DNA of 64,000 nucleotides from Desulfurivibrionaceae bacterium (GCA_030145325.1 JAQYVW010000007.1:1-64000), one strand, 5' to 3'. Numbered from the stretch's first letter, positions 39,688 to 49,954 are shown. Translations and numbers: made by a program. The notes: generated by a model from the sequence alone, not told the origin.

Positions 39688-40047
39688 ATCAAAAAAACAA
39701 CTCATCCCAAATTAAACGTCTAGAAATCACCCAACCGAGATAGAGGCTGTTACCAACCCAATACGAATACGCCTAAAAAACAGATAGTTAACATTCGGCC
39801 GGGACGTACCAAACAAATCACCCCTATCATTAAAGATAGAAACAAACCCGTTCAAAACTCGGCAACCATTACGACGCTTGGCACCAACAACTCAGCCGAC
39901 AACAAAACTGAATCGCGTCGACATCGCCCTCCCCATGAAACTGTGGCTTATGCCATTGTTACGGTTTGGACAACCATGCTGCTTTCCGTTATGCTTAGAT
40001 AAGACGCCCACCACTTCCCTTTTCCTCCAGTCACGGAACGCAACCGT

Positions 40048-41487
40048 ATGCACCTTTTTCTGTTCCTAGCAATTCCGCTCCTGGCCATCTTCCTTTACCA
40101 ACGCTACAAACCGCTCCCCCCCGGCCTTGATTTTTCCGGGGCAGTGCAACCGACCGCCCTCCCCCGCCTGCTCACCGACTACACCTATCTCGACGACAAC
40201 GGAACTATTCGCTCTGAGCAACAGATTTTCAACGCCTTTTTTGCCGCCATCCGAGACGCCCGCCGCTTTATCCTCATTGATGTTTTCCTCTATAACAGCT
40301 TTCTAGGCCTGGCGGACCATCAGGATCGACCATTGGCCGAAGAGCTTACCCACTACCTGCTGACCCAGAAAGAGCTCCACCCAGAAATCACCATTGTGAT
40401 CATCACCGACCCCATCAACACCGTCTACGGCAGTCTTGCCTCTCCCCACTTTGCAAAACTGACTGCGGCCGGGATCAGGGTAGTCCCCACCCGCCTTGAG
40501 CGCTTGCGAGACAGCAACCCCTTTTACTCAGTCCTCTGGCATCTCTTTTGCCGTCCTTGGGGCACTGGCCCTGGCCGCTTAGCTCCCAACCCCTTTGATC
40601 CGGGACAGGTGTCTCTGCGCAGTTTTTTAAGCCTCCTCAACTTCAAGGCCAACCATCGTAAAGTTCTAATTGCCGACCAGAACGATACCCTGATCGGCCT
40701 GATCACCTCCGGCAACCCGCATGGCGCCAGTAGCAGCCACACCAACATCGCCCTTTCCTTTACCGGCCCGGCGGTGCTTGATCTGCTCCATAGCGAACTG
40801 GCGGTGCTTTCTTTTTCCCACGGCCCAGATCTTTCTCAGCATCTTCCCAGCCCCAGTGACAGTGACAGTGACAGTGACAGTGACAGTGACAGTGACAGTG
40901 ACACCACAGTACAAATTCTCACCGAACAGGCGATCAAAAAAACTGCTCTCGCCGCCATCAACCGAACTGGCCCCAATGACCGGATTGATATCCTGATGTT
41001 CTACCTCACCCACCGGCAGATAATCAAAAAACTCAAAAAAGCACAGCAAAGGGGGGTCCAGATCCGCATCCTCCTTGACCCCAACAAGGACGCTTTCGGT
41101 CGCGCCAAGCAGGGGCTACCCAACCGCCAGGTGGGCGACGAACTGCACCGCGCCAACATTGCGGTGCGCTGGGCCGACACCCACGGAGAGCAATGCCATG
41201 CCAAGATGATGCACGTTACCTACCAAAACACCACCTCCCTGCTCTTGCTGGGATCAGCAAACTTCACCCGCCGTAACCTGGACAACTACAACCTGGAAAC
41301 CGACGTGGCGGTTCGAGGCCGGACAGAAAACCAGGTTTTCACTGACGCGGCCAGCTTCTTCACCACCCTCTGGGATAACAAAGAGGGCCGACAGTGCAGC
41401 GTCGACTTCGCCGCCTTTGCTGACCCGTCTCCGCTAAAAGAACTCATCTATCGCTTTCTTGAGGCCACCGGTCTCTGCACCTTTTAG
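40048..41487 (+). CDS. Phospholipase D-like (HKD superfamily, cardiolipin synthase-like) protein with (SD)8 linker
   Basis: Two HKD-like motifs: NHRKVLIADQNDTLIGLITSGNPHG and CHAKMMHVTYQNTTSLLLLGSANFTRRNL; N-terminal TM. Confidence 0.85.
   Translation: MHLFLFLAIPLLAIFLYQRYKPLPPGLDFSGAVQPTALPRLLTDYTYLDDNGTIRSEQQIFNAFFAAIRDARRFILIDVFLYNSFLGLADHQDRPLAEELTHYLLTQKELHPEITIVIITDPINTVYGSLASPHFAKLTAAGIRVVPTRLERLRDSNPFYSVLWHLFCRPWGTGPGRLAPNPFDPGQVSLRSFLSLLNFKANHRKVLIADQNDTLIGLITSGNPHGASSSHTNIALSFTGPAVLDLLHSELAVLSFSHGPDLSQHLPSPSDSDSDSDSDSDSDSDTTVQILTEQAIKKTALAAINRTGPNDRIDILMFYLTHRQIIKKLKKAQQRGVQIRILLDPNKDAFGRAKQGLPNRQVGDELHRANIAVRWADTHGEQCHAKMMHVTYQNTTSLLLLGSANFTRRNLDNYNLETDVAVRGRTENQVFTDAASFFTTLWDNKEGRQCSVDFAAFADPSPLKELIYRFLEATGLCTF
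40855..40902 (+). repeat. Hexanucleotide microsatellite (AGTGAC)x8
   Basis: Eight uninterrupted copies read directly; encodes (Ser-Asp)8 in frame. Confidence 0.97.
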
Positions 41488-41556
41488 TCCCTTAGAAATT
41501 CTTTTCGTGTTATTTGTAGCAAGGATTCAAAAAACCATTTTCCAATAAACACCTTG

Positions 41557-41593
41557 CCTCTACTGTTTAGGGATTTATCCTAAACAGTAGAGG
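41557..41593 (+). terminator. Perfect 15-bp hairpin, intrinsic terminator downstream of the PLD gene
   Basis: CCTCTACTGTTTAGG-GATTTAT-CCTAAACAGTAGAGG followed by TCTTTTC. Confidence 0.7.
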
Positions 41594-41625
41594 TCTTTTC
41601 AAGTTCACCCGGGTCAGGAAAGAAT

Positions 41626-42906
41626 ATGCCCAGCAGCAACAACAAGACCATTACCGCCTGGTGTCTCTATGACTGGGGGAACTCCGCCTTCACCACCCTG
41701 GTGGTCACCTTTGTCTATGGAACCTATTTTACCAAGGGTATCGCCCCGGATCCGACCACCGGCACCCTCCTCTGGTCACTGGCGATGGGCATCAGCGGCA
41801 TTCTGGTGGCGCTGCTCTCACCCATCCTCGGCACCCTGGCTGACCGCTCCGGCCGCAGGAAAAGCAGCCTGCTCTTGGCCACCATGGTCTGCGTCTTTGC
41901 CACCGCAGCCCTGACTTTTGTCCGCCCCGACACTCCCCAAGCGATTTCCTTGGCCCTCGCCATCGTCGTGATCGCTCAGATCGCTTACGAGCTGGGGATT
42001 GTCTTTTACAACGCCTTCCTCCCAGATCTGGCCCCCCCCGGCAAAATAGGTGCCATCTCTGGATACGGCTGGGGGTTAGGCTATGCCGGCGGCATCACCT
42101 GTATGACTATCGCCCTCTTCTGCTTGGTCAGGGAACAGCCGTTGTTCGGGATCAGTACCGAACTGGGCTTCAACATCCGCGCCACCAACCTGCTGGTGGC
42201 TGGCTGGTTTTTCCTTTTCAGCCTACCGCTCTTAAGCCGCCTCCGCGATCAACCGCCCTCCCAACCGCCACTCCCAAGCCGTTCTCTTACCCGCCAAATC
42301 AGCCAAACCTGGCGCGACCTCTGCCGCTACCGAGAAATACTAAAATTCCTCGTCGCCCGCCTGCTCTACAACGACGGGTTAGTCACCATCTTTGCCTTTG
42401 GCGGCATTTACGCCGCCGGGACCTTCGGCATGGAAATGCGCGAGGTGATGCTCTTCGGCATCGTCATCAACATCGCCGCCGGACTGGGGGCCGTTATTTT
42501 CGGCTTTATCGACGACGCGGTAGGCGGCAAACGCACCATCCAGATCAGTATCATCGCCCTCATCCTCGCCACCCTGATGGCGGTTCTAGCCCCTAATAAA
42601 ACTTGGTTTTGGGCTGCAGCGGTAATGATCGGCATCTTTGTCGGCCCCAATCAGTCAGCTAGCCGCTCGTTGATGGGGCGTTTCGTACCCCCCTGCCACC
42701 AAGCCGAATTCTACGGATTCTTCAGTTTCTCCGGCAAAATCAGCTCCTTTCTCGGCCCCCTTCTGCTAGGGGTTGTTACTGCCAGCTACCAGAGTCAACG
42801 AGCCGGAGTGGCCACCGTCATCATCTTCTTCGTCAGCGGCGGCCTTATCCTGCAAACCGTTAACGAAGAAAACGGCCTCGCGGCAGCCAGCCATCAACCA
42901 GGCTAA
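41626..42906 (+). CDS. MFS transporter, UMF1/Atg22-like family
   Basis: AWCLYDWGNSAFTTLVVTFVYGTYFTKGIAPDPTTGTLLWSLAMGISGILVALLSPILGTLADRSGRRK; multiple TM helices; GPNQSASRSLMGRFVPPCHQAEFYGFFSFSGKISSFLGP. Confidence 0.9.
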   Translation: MPSSNNKTITAWCLYDWGNSAFTTLVVTFVYGTYFTKGIAPDPTTGTLLWSLAMGISGILVALLSPILGTLADRSGRRKSSLLLATMVCVFATAALTFVRPDTPQAISLALAIVVIAQIAYELGIVFYNAFLPDLAPPGKIGAISGYGWGLGYAGGITCMTIALFCLVREQPLFGISTELGFNIRATNLLVAGWFFLFSLPLLSRLRDQPPSQPPLPSRSLTRQISQTWRDLCRYREILKFLVARLLYNDGLVTIFAFGGIYAAGTFGMEMREVMLFGIVINIAAGLGAVIFGFIDDAVGGKRTIQISIIALILATLMAVLAPNKTWFWAAAVMIGIFVGPNQSASRSLMGRFVPPCHQAEFYGFFSFSGKISSFLGPLLLGVVTASYQSQRAGVATVIIFFVSGGLILQTVNEENGLAAASHQPG

Positions 42907-43085
42907 GAATAAAAGGAAACCCTGCCGAACGGGCAAAGCGATGTGCTTTCACTGGGCACCCTCGGCAAAGGAGACAAACGACGTAACTACTCACCGGGTA
43001 GCGAATATGCTGCGTTAGCGCCCTGCCCACATCCCGATCTATAATTCACGGAACGATGCCTTGCATCAGAGGAATGAAACAGACC

Positions 43086-43607
43086 ATGACCCCAAACAAT
43101 GAACAAGTGACCATTGTCGACAGCAAAAACCGGGTTACCGGCAGCGCCCCGCGCCACACCATGCGCGCCCGCGGATTAATCCATCGGGCCACCTATATAC
43201 TTATCTTCAATACGAAGGGAGAGATCTTTGTCCAAGAACGGACCACCAGCAAGGATATCTATCCAGGGTATTTTGACGTTGCCAATGGCGGAGTGGTGCA
43301 GGCCGGGGAATCTTACCAAGAGTCGGCAGCACGGGAACTGGCCGAGGAGTTGGGAGTGAAGAGCATCCCGCTAAAAAAACAGTTCGACTTCTTTCACGAG
43401 GATAAAAAAAACAAAGTCTGGGGAAGGGTTTTCACCTGCCAGTACGACGGCCCGGTGGTCCTGCAGAAAGAAGAGGTTGCGGACGGCTTTTTCATGGCCG
43501 TTGCCAAGGTGTTGGAACTAGCGGCATCACGCCCCTTCACCCCCGACGGCCTACTGGTGATGGATCGCTACCTTGCCGAAAGGCAAGGGGAGGAAACTAC
43601 TTCTTGA
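43086..43607 (+). CDS. Nudix hydrolase (isopentenyl-diphosphate isomerase-like / YfcD-like)
   Basis: Nudix box GGVVQAGESYQESAARELAEELGVK; HRATYILIFNTKGEIFVQERTTSKDIYPGYFDVANGG. Start chosen at an internal ATG of ORF 43056..43607. Confidence 0.87.
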   Translation: MTPNNEQVTIVDSKNRVTGSAPRHTMRARGLIHRATYILIFNTKGEIFVQERTTSKDIYPGYFDVANGGVVQAGESYQESAARELAEELGVKSIPLKKQFDFFHEDKKNKVWGRVFTCQYDGPVVLQKEEVADGFFMAVAKVLELAASRPFTPDGLLVMDRYLAERQGEETTS

Positions 43608-44688
43608 CCTCTTCAAGATTGGCGCCGGTCAAGTCAGCGCCAGTCAGATCAGCGCCGTCGAGAAAAGCACCCTCAAGATCAGCCTTGCGGAGATTGGCGT
43701 TGGAAAGATCGGCATTATAAAAATCTACTTCCACCAAGTCGGCCCCCTCAAGGTTTGCGCCAACACATTTAGCCCCCTTGAGGTTGGCTCCTTTGAGATT
43801 AACGCCGGAGAGATTGGCATTACTCAGGTCAGCCCGTTCCAGCACCACTTTTTTAAGCTTAACCCCACTCAAATCAACCCCGCGCAGGTTACACTCCACA
43901 CAGCGTTTACTGACCAGGAGAATAGTCAGATTGGTTTGTGGGTCATTAACCTGCTGCACCTTGGTTACCAACGGTTGCGGAATCGCTGCCGCCGTCTTGG
44001 CCACGAGCATAAGCGGCTCCTCAACAATGGCCGCGACACCGGGCGATGTTTTTCCCGCTGCCACTTCTGGACTCATAATCGCCAACAGTTCTTCGGCAGA
44101 TCCTCGCGGTGCAGGAGAAAGGGGTGGCGCATCCGCTTCAGTGCGGGCAGCCACCATTGTTGGCGCTGAGGCATCCTTGCCAATGGGCTCAGGTGATGGC
44201 CCAGAAACAACCTGAGGAGCGGCCTTGACCGTCGGGACAGATGCTTTCTTCTCCAAGACGGTTCCTTTCACGTAGGCAGCATCGAAACTAGCTGCTTGCA
44301 AGTTGGCATCAGCCAACTCGGCCCGATACAGATCCGCACCGTCCAGTTTACTCCCCGCCAGATTGGCTTCCTTTAAATTTGCCTGGGCAAAATCAGTCAT
44401 CTGCAAATTGGCACCGACCAGATTAGCCCGATAGAGATTGGCACCATCCAGCACTGCCATTTGCAGATTGGCACCGGCCAGATTAGCGTACTGGAGATTA
44501 GCGCCGGTAAGATTGGCGTTATGCAGATCGGCATTCATCAGATTGACATGGGAAAGATCGCAGTTAACACAGGTATTAAGGTCCTGTAGTTTGTCGAGAT
44601 CACTCTGCGCGAAGGATAACGCCCCCCCCACTCCGCAGATAAACACTATCAAACTGGTCAAACAGGTAATCGCCAATATCCTTTTCAT
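43597..44688 (-). CDS. Secreted pentapeptide-repeat protein (two arrays)
   Basis: N-terminal signal-like helix; A(N/D)LxxAxL repeats: ANLTGANLQYANLAGANLQMAVLDGANLYRANL... and ADLSNANLSGVNLKGANLKGAKCVGANLEGADL. Confidence 0.93.
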   Translation of the reverse strand: MKRILAITCLTSLIVFICGVGGALSFAQSDLDKLQDLNTCVNCDLSHVNLMNADLHNANLTGANLQYANLAGANLQMAVLDGANLYRANLVGANLQMTDFAQANLKEANLAGSKLDGADLYRAELADANLQAASFDAAYVKGTVLEKKASVPTVKAAPQVVSGPSPEPIGKDASAPTMVAARTEADAPPLSPAPRGSAEELLAIMSPEVAAGKTSPGVAAIVEEPLMLVAKTAAAIPQPLVTKVQQVNDPQTNLTILLVSKRCVECNLRGVDLSGVKLKKVVLERADLSNANLSGVNLKGANLKGAKCVGANLEGADLVEVDFYNADLSNANLRKADLEGAFLDGADLTGADLTGANLEEVKK

Positions 44689-44876
44689 AGCCCAAATCGC
44701 CCTTCCAAAAATGAATAGTCCTGATAAAATTATTTACCTCAATTGCTTACAATGTGAGTACCGCCTTTGTCAATAGAGAGCTCCAGCCACTGTTGCCTCC
44801 CCCCACACCTTTATCGACATTTGCCTCCATTGCCGTTAGATTAGCGGGGAACAGTGACCATAAAGGAGACACGAGA

Positions 44877-46289
44877 ATGCGCATCACCTTCCACGGCGCC
44901 GCCAAAACGGTGACCGGCTCTCGGCACCTGCTGGAAGTCAACGGCAAGAAAATTCTTCTCGACTGCGGCCTTTTTCAAGGGAGACGCAAGGAGGCATTTG
45001 AGCGCAACCGGCAAAGTTTCCACGACGGCGACAACATTGACGCCGTGATCCTCTCCCATGCCCATATCGACCACTCAGGCTCCATCCCCTGCCTGATCAA
45101 GAACGGCTTTAACGGCGATATCTACTCCACCGCTGCCACCCGCGACCTCTGCGCCGCGATGCTCATGGACAGCGCCGCCATCCAAGAACGCGATGTCTCC
45201 TACATCAATCGTAAGCAACGATCACCACAAAAGAAGGTATTGTTCCAGCCGCTCTACACCAAGGACGATGTGGTTACGGCCATGGAACATTTTGTCGGCT
45301 TAAATTACAACCGCCGAAGGCAGATCCTGCCTGGGGTTAATCTGACTTTGGTTGATGCTGGCCATATTCTCGGCAGCGCCAACATCATTCTCGACATTGA
45401 CGACCAAGATACCGGCAAACAAATCCGCTTGCTCTATAGCGGTGACATTGGTCGTGCCAACATCCCCATCATTCGCGACCCGACAATGCCCACCGCAGGC
45501 GCGGACATCCTGATCATGGAGTCCACCTACGGCAATCGGCTCCACCCTCCCTACCGGGAAGCGGAAGAGGATTTGCAACGAATCATCAACGAAACAACCA
45601 AACGCGGTGGCTCCCTGCTGATCCCAGCCTTTGCGGTGGGTCGCACCCAACAGATTGTTTACAGCCTGCACAAGTTGTTTAAAGAAGGCAAAATCCCACC
45701 ATTGCCAGTCTATGTGGACAGCCCCCTGGCCACCAGGGTCACCGATATCTTCCGCTTGCACCCAGAAGCGTATGACGCCGAAACCAGAAACTTTCTTCTC
45801 GCTGATACCCACAACGACCCCTTCGGCTTTGAGACCCTCTGTTACACCCGAAATGTGGAGGAATCAAAAGAAATCTCCACCCTGACCATGCCAGCCATCA
45901 TCATCAGTGCCAGCGGAATGATGGAAAACGGGCGCATCCTCCATCACTTGAAACGGAGAATCAGCGACGAACGTAACACCATTCTGGTCACCGGCTGGCA
46001 AGCTCCCAACACCTTGGGCCGTCGCATTGTCGACAAGTTGCCCATGGTGCCGATCCTGGGCCACGATTACGCCGTACGGGCCAAGATTGAGAAACTCACT
46101 GGTTTTAGCTGCCACGCCGACCGACAGGAATTGCTTGACTGGGCAGGGGCCATGGGGATAAAACCACGTCAGACCTTTCTGGTGCATGGCGAAGATGAAT
46201 CAGCTCAAAGCCTGGCCGAAGCGCTACGGACGAAATTGGGCTTCAATAACGTCGAAATACCAGAGCCACATCAATCCTTCGAGATATGA
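44877..46289 (+). CDS. MBL-fold beta-CASP hydrolase (RNA exonuclease-like)
   Basis: MRITFHGAAKTVTGSRHLLEVNGKKILLDCGLFQGRRKEAFERN...VILSHAHIDHSGSIPCL...LYSGDIGR...ILVTGWQAPNTLGRRIVD...GFSCHADRQELLDW. RBS AAAGGAGAC before ATG 44877. Confidence 0.93.
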   Translation: MRITFHGAAKTVTGSRHLLEVNGKKILLDCGLFQGRRKEAFERNRQSFHDGDNIDAVILSHAHIDHSGSIPCLIKNGFNGDIYSTAATRDLCAAMLMDSAAIQERDVSYINRKQRSPQKKVLFQPLYTKDDVVTAMEHFVGLNYNRRRQILPGVNLTLVDAGHILGSANIILDIDDQDTGKQIRLLYSGDIGRANIPIIRDPTMPTAGADILIMESTYGNRLHPPYREAEEDLQRIINETTKRGGSLLIPAFAVGRTQQIVYSLHKLFKEGKIPPLPVYVDSPLATRVTDIFRLHPEAYDAETRNFLLADTHNDPFGFETLCYTRNVEESKEISTLTMPAIIISASGMMENGRILHHLKRRISDERNTILVTGWQAPNTLGRRIVDKLPMVPILGHDYAVRAKIEKLTGFSCHADRQELLDWAGAMGIKPRQTFLVHGEDESAQSLAEALRTKLGFNNVEIPEPHQSFEI

Positions 46290-46316
46290 CGGGGAGAATC
46301 CCCCAAGGAACAGCTA

Positions 46317-47321
46317 ATGCTGATTGACCTTCTTCTTTTGAGCTTGGGCATCGCCCTCTTGCTGGGCGGCGGTGAGTTTATGGTTCGTGGCGCGGCAGCC
46401 CTGGCCAAGACGGTGGGCGTTTCCCCGTTGATAATCGGCTTAACCGTGGTGGCTTTTGGCACCAGTGCCCCAGAGCTTGCCATCAACATGATCGCGGCCC
46501 TTAACGGCAACGGTGATATCTCCTTCGGCAATATCATCGGCTCCAATATCGCCAATATCGGCCTGATTATTGGCATTACCGCCCTGGTTAAACCACTGGA
46601 GATTCACAGTTCGGTGATCAGTCGCGAGTTACCGATGATGTTGCTGGCCACTGCGGCGGCAGTGATCATGGGCCTTGACCACCTGCTACTGGGAACGGTT
46701 TCTTTTTATGACCGCGCCGACGGCCTGCTCCTGCTGCTGCTCTTCTGCATCTTCATCCACTACACGGTGAGCGAAGTGCTCCGCCAACGACGCTTCCGCG
46801 CTGATGCGCTGTTCAAGGAAGCTGAAGATCTGGCCCAAGAGGACGGTAGCGATAAGATCGGTCGCAACATTTTTTTTACCATTATCGGCATGGCGGCGCT
46901 GGTGGGCGGCGGTCGCCTCACCGTGGACGCCGCCGTCTCACTGGCAACCGCTTTTCAAGTTCCCAAGGTGCTCATCGGCCTCACCCTGGTTGCCTTGGGC
47001 ACCAGTCTGCCCGAGCTGGTCACCTCGATAGTCGCCACCTACCGCGGCCAGACCGACATCGCCATTGGCAACGTGGTGGGCTCCAATATCTTCAACCTCT
47101 TGTTCGTGATGGGCCTAAGCTCCACCACCAGAGCAATCCCCATCCCTCCCAAGGGCGCTTTTGATCTTGCAGTGATGGCCTCCCTCTCTTTCCTGTTGCT
47201 CCCTTTCACCATCACCCACAGAAAACGCATCGTCCGCTGGGAAGGCGCGGTGCTGCTGGCCATCTATCTGGCCTATACCGCCTGGATCACTTTTTCCATG
47301 GGTTTTCGCGGCTCCCCTTGA
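46317..47321 (+). CDS. Calcium/sodium antiporter (CaCA family, YrbG-like)
   Basis: Two inverted repeats: GLTVVAFGTSAPELAINMIAALNGNGDISFGNIIGSNIANIG and GLTLVALGTSLPELVTSIVATYRGQTDIAIGNVVGSNIFNLL. Confidence 0.95.
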   Translation: MLIDLLLLSLGIALLLGGGEFMVRGAAALAKTVGVSPLIIGLTVVAFGTSAPELAINMIAALNGNGDISFGNIIGSNIANIGLIIGITALVKPLEIHSSVISRELPMMLLATAAAVIMGLDHLLLGTVSFYDRADGLLLLLLFCIFIHYTVSEVLRQRRFRADALFKEAEDLAQEDGSDKIGRNIFFTIIGMAALVGGGRLTVDAAVSLATAFQVPKVLIGLTLVALGTSLPELVTSIVATYRGQTDIAIGNVVGSNIFNLLFVMGLSSTTRAIPIPPKGAFDLAVMASLSFLLLPFTITHRKRIVRWEGAVLLAIYLAYTAWITFSMGFRGSP

Positions 47322-47353
47322 CTTTTACACCCTTACCAGCGGCACAATAAGCC

Positions 47354-47956
47354 ATGACCATTTTCTCCGCAGCCCTGCTCCTTTTTTTAGTGATGGATCC
47401 CATCGGCAATATTCCGCTTTTTCTTGTCACCCTCCAGAATTACGGGCCGAACCGCCAAAAAAGGATCATCATCCGCGAACTCCTTTTCGCCCTCGCCGCC
47501 CTGGTTCTTTTTCTTTTCGGTGGTCACTATCTGCTCAGACTTCTCCACATCAGTGATTCGGCACTAACCATGGCTGGCGGCATCATCCTCTTTCTAATCG
47601 CCATCAAGATGATCTTTCCCGCCACCATGGGCCAATTGGGGCAAGATATGGATCTTGAGGGAGAACCGTTCATTGTGCCGTTGGCGATTCCCTTTATCGC
47701 CGGCCCCTCGGCCATGGCCTCCGTACTCTTCATCGTCAGTCGTGATAGCTCCCGCTGGCCGGAATGGCTGATCTCCATCTTCCTGGCCTGGCTGGCCAGT
47801 GGCCTGATCCTCTTCTCGGCCAGCCACCTCAGCGATTACCTCGGCAAACGCGGGATCATCGCCATGGAACGGCTGATGGGGATGATCCTCACCGCCATCG
47901 CGGTGGAAATGATCATGAACGGAATCCATGAATTCCTCGCCAGCCTACCCAGATAA
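47354..47956 (+). CDS. MarC family (UPF0056) membrane protein
   Basis: LFLVMDPIGNIPLFLVTLQNY...ALTMAGGIILFLIAIKMIFP...EPFIVPLAIPFIAGPSAMASVL. Confidence 0.92.
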   Translation: MTIFSAALLLFLVMDPIGNIPLFLVTLQNYGPNRQKRIIIRELLFALAALVLFLFGGHYLLRLLHISDSALTMAGGIILFLIAIKMIFPATMGQLGQDMDLEGEPFIVPLAIPFIAGPSAMASVLFIVSRDSSRWPEWLISIFLAWLASGLILFSASHLSDYLGKRGIIAMERLMGMILTAIAVEMIMNGIHEFLASLPR

Positions 47957-48266
47957 AACCGCCGCAACCTACAATGGCACCGAGTAGTTATGCTCTCCTG
48001 CTGATAAAAACACCGGCATCGGCAAATATTTCATCTAACCGCTTCCCTTTGCTGTACATGGCAAAACAGTTCGAAAGGCTCGGGATCGAAACAAAAGGAA
48101 TATTCAGCAACAACTATATATATCGACAAATAATTACTAGGACCGCAAATAGATGGAATTTACCTCCAAATATCTAGTATAGTAATTAATTATTTTTATG
48201 ATGACGGCTTGGAACAGGTCGCCAGAATCATCCCTTAAAATAAACTCAGAAAAAAGGCTGCCAGGC

Positions 48267-49928
48267 ATGAAAGAAAAAACACTAAGCGTAAAACGGCTAC
48301 TAACCTACGGTTTCAGCGTAGCCTTCATTTTATTGATGGTTTTGGGATCCATCGCCATCTGGGAATTCAAACAGAACGGCGAAAACATCAACATGATGGC
48401 CAAAAATGATATCCCCATCAACTTGGCCCTTGGAGAAATCATTAACGGACTACTTGAGCAGCGCCGCTACGAAAAGGATTTCCTGCTCAATATCGGCAAC
48501 TCAAACAAGCAGGAAGGATATCTGCAAAAACACCAAAAAGTTACCGAACGGGTTCAGGCAACCATCGATACGGTACTGGCAAAAATGGCCAATGACGAAG
48601 ACATCTCTCCGGCAACCATCCAGAAAGCCAAGGGGTTGGCCACCCTGAACCGAAAATACCAGCAAGGCTTCCTCGCCTATGCCCAGCAGATCAAGAATGA
48701 TTCCAGCATCACTCCGCAAGCAGGCAACAAAATGTTCGGCGGTCTCAAAGAGATCATTCATGAATTTGAAGGAATCATCACGGCGATCCAAAAAGAAGCC
48801 AAGACGATGATCACTACAACCTCACAACAGACCCTCCAAGAAATTTCCCAAACTAAAATTATTCTCCAGATCAGCCTGCTGGTAGGTAGCGCTCTCCTCG
48901 TCGGCATGGCGCTACTGATCACTCGCATGATCAGTACCCCCTTAACCTCTGCGGTGCAATTGATTGGGGAGAGCACCGACCATCTGAGCAACGCTTCCCG
49001 TGAACTGAACTCCGGCAGCCAACGCCTTGCCGAAGGCGCCTCGGAACAGGCCGCATCGGTGGAGGAGACATCAGCCTCCATGGCGGAAATATCTGCCCAA
49101 GTTAAACAAAACGCCGACAACTCCTCCCAAGCTGACCTGATCATGAAAGAGACCTCCACCATTGTCTCCGAGGCTCAGCAGGCAATGGGGGAACTGGCCG
49201 ATTCCATGGATGAGATCTCCAAAGCCAGTGAAGAGACCTTCAAGATTGTTAAAACCATCGATGATATATCCTTCCAAACCAACCTACTGGCCTTAAACGC
49301 CGCCGTGGAAGCGGCCAGAGCCGGTGAAGCCGGGGCAGGCTTCGCGGTGGTGGCTGACGAGGTACGAAATCTTGCCATGCGAGCCGCCGATGCCTCCAAA
49401 AACACCGCCAGTTTAATCGAAGAAACGGTGAGCAAGGTCAAAGGCGGGGTGCAACTGGTGAGTACTACCTCGGAGAAGTTTTCCGGGGTAACGGAAAGCA
49501 CCGCCAAGGTAGCAACCCTGATGAGTGAAATAGATGTTGCCTCCACCGAACAAGCCAACGGCGTCGAACAGGTGAGCACCACCATGCAGGAAATGAGTTC
49601 TTTAACCCAATCCATTGCCGCCAACGCTGAAGAATCCGCCGGAGTGGCTGAGGAAATGAATGGTCAGACCAGAAATCTGCTGCGGGCCATTGAAGATCTT
49701 TCCGGCCTGGCCGGGGTTGACAGCCACAACCAAAGAAGAGACCAAGCCTCAACAATCAAGCCATCCCCTGCCCCCACCCTCACGCCCCGAGCGGTGGTCA
49801 AGCCAGTGCCGCAGTTATCTTCGGCGCCAAAATCAAACAGCCCCAAGGCGCAGCCAGCAACGGTTGGCAGCAAGCCCTCTGATATTATTCCTTTCGGTGA
49901 TGACGAGGGGGATTTCGAGGATTTTTAG
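48267..49928 (+). CDS. Methyl-accepting chemotaxis protein
   Basis: TM + HBM-like sensor + HAMP, then the MCP signalling hairpin: [55 protein letters not shown]. Likely start ATG 48267 within ORF 48198..49928. Confidence 0.95.
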   Translation: MKEKTLSVKRLLTYGFSVAFILLMVLGSIAIWEFKQNGENINMMAKNDIPINLALGEIINGLLEQRRYEKDFLLNIGNSNKQEGYLQKHQKVTERVQATIDTVLAKMANDEDISPATIQKAKGLATLNRKYQQGFLAYAQQIKNDSSITPQAGNKMFGGLKEIIHEFEGIITAIQKEAKTMITTTSQQTLQEISQTKIILQISLLVGSALLVGMALLITRMISTPLTSAVQLIGESTDHLSNASRELNSGSQRLAEGASEQAASVEETSASMAEISAQVKQNADNSSQADLIMKETSTIVSEAQQAMGELADSMDEISKASEETFKIVKTIDDISFQTNLLALNAAVEAARAGEAGAGFAVVADEVRNLAMRAADASKNTASLIEETVSKVKGGVQLVSTTSEKFSGVTESTAKVATLMSEIDVASTEQANGVEQVSTTMQEMSSLTQSIAANAEESAGVAEEMNGQTRNLLRAIEDLSGLAGVDSHNQRRDQASTIKPSPAPTLTPRAVVKPVPQLSSAPKSNSPKAQPATVGSKPSDIIPFGDDEGDFEDF

Positions 49929-49954
49929 CTCCCACGCATAACCATAAAAAACAT

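Noticed and set aside
40855-40902. CRISPR-like repeat
   Set aside because: Contiguous 6-bp units with no spacers; an in-frame microsatellite.
43573-44169. ORF 43573..44169 (+), 198 aa with repetitive look
   Set aside because: Repetitiveness is the antisense shadow of the pentapeptide-repeat gene.
48060-48110. tRNA T-arm-like GTTCGA...TCGAAAC sequence
   Set aside because: No acceptor stem, anticodon arm or 3' CCA context could be assembled around it.
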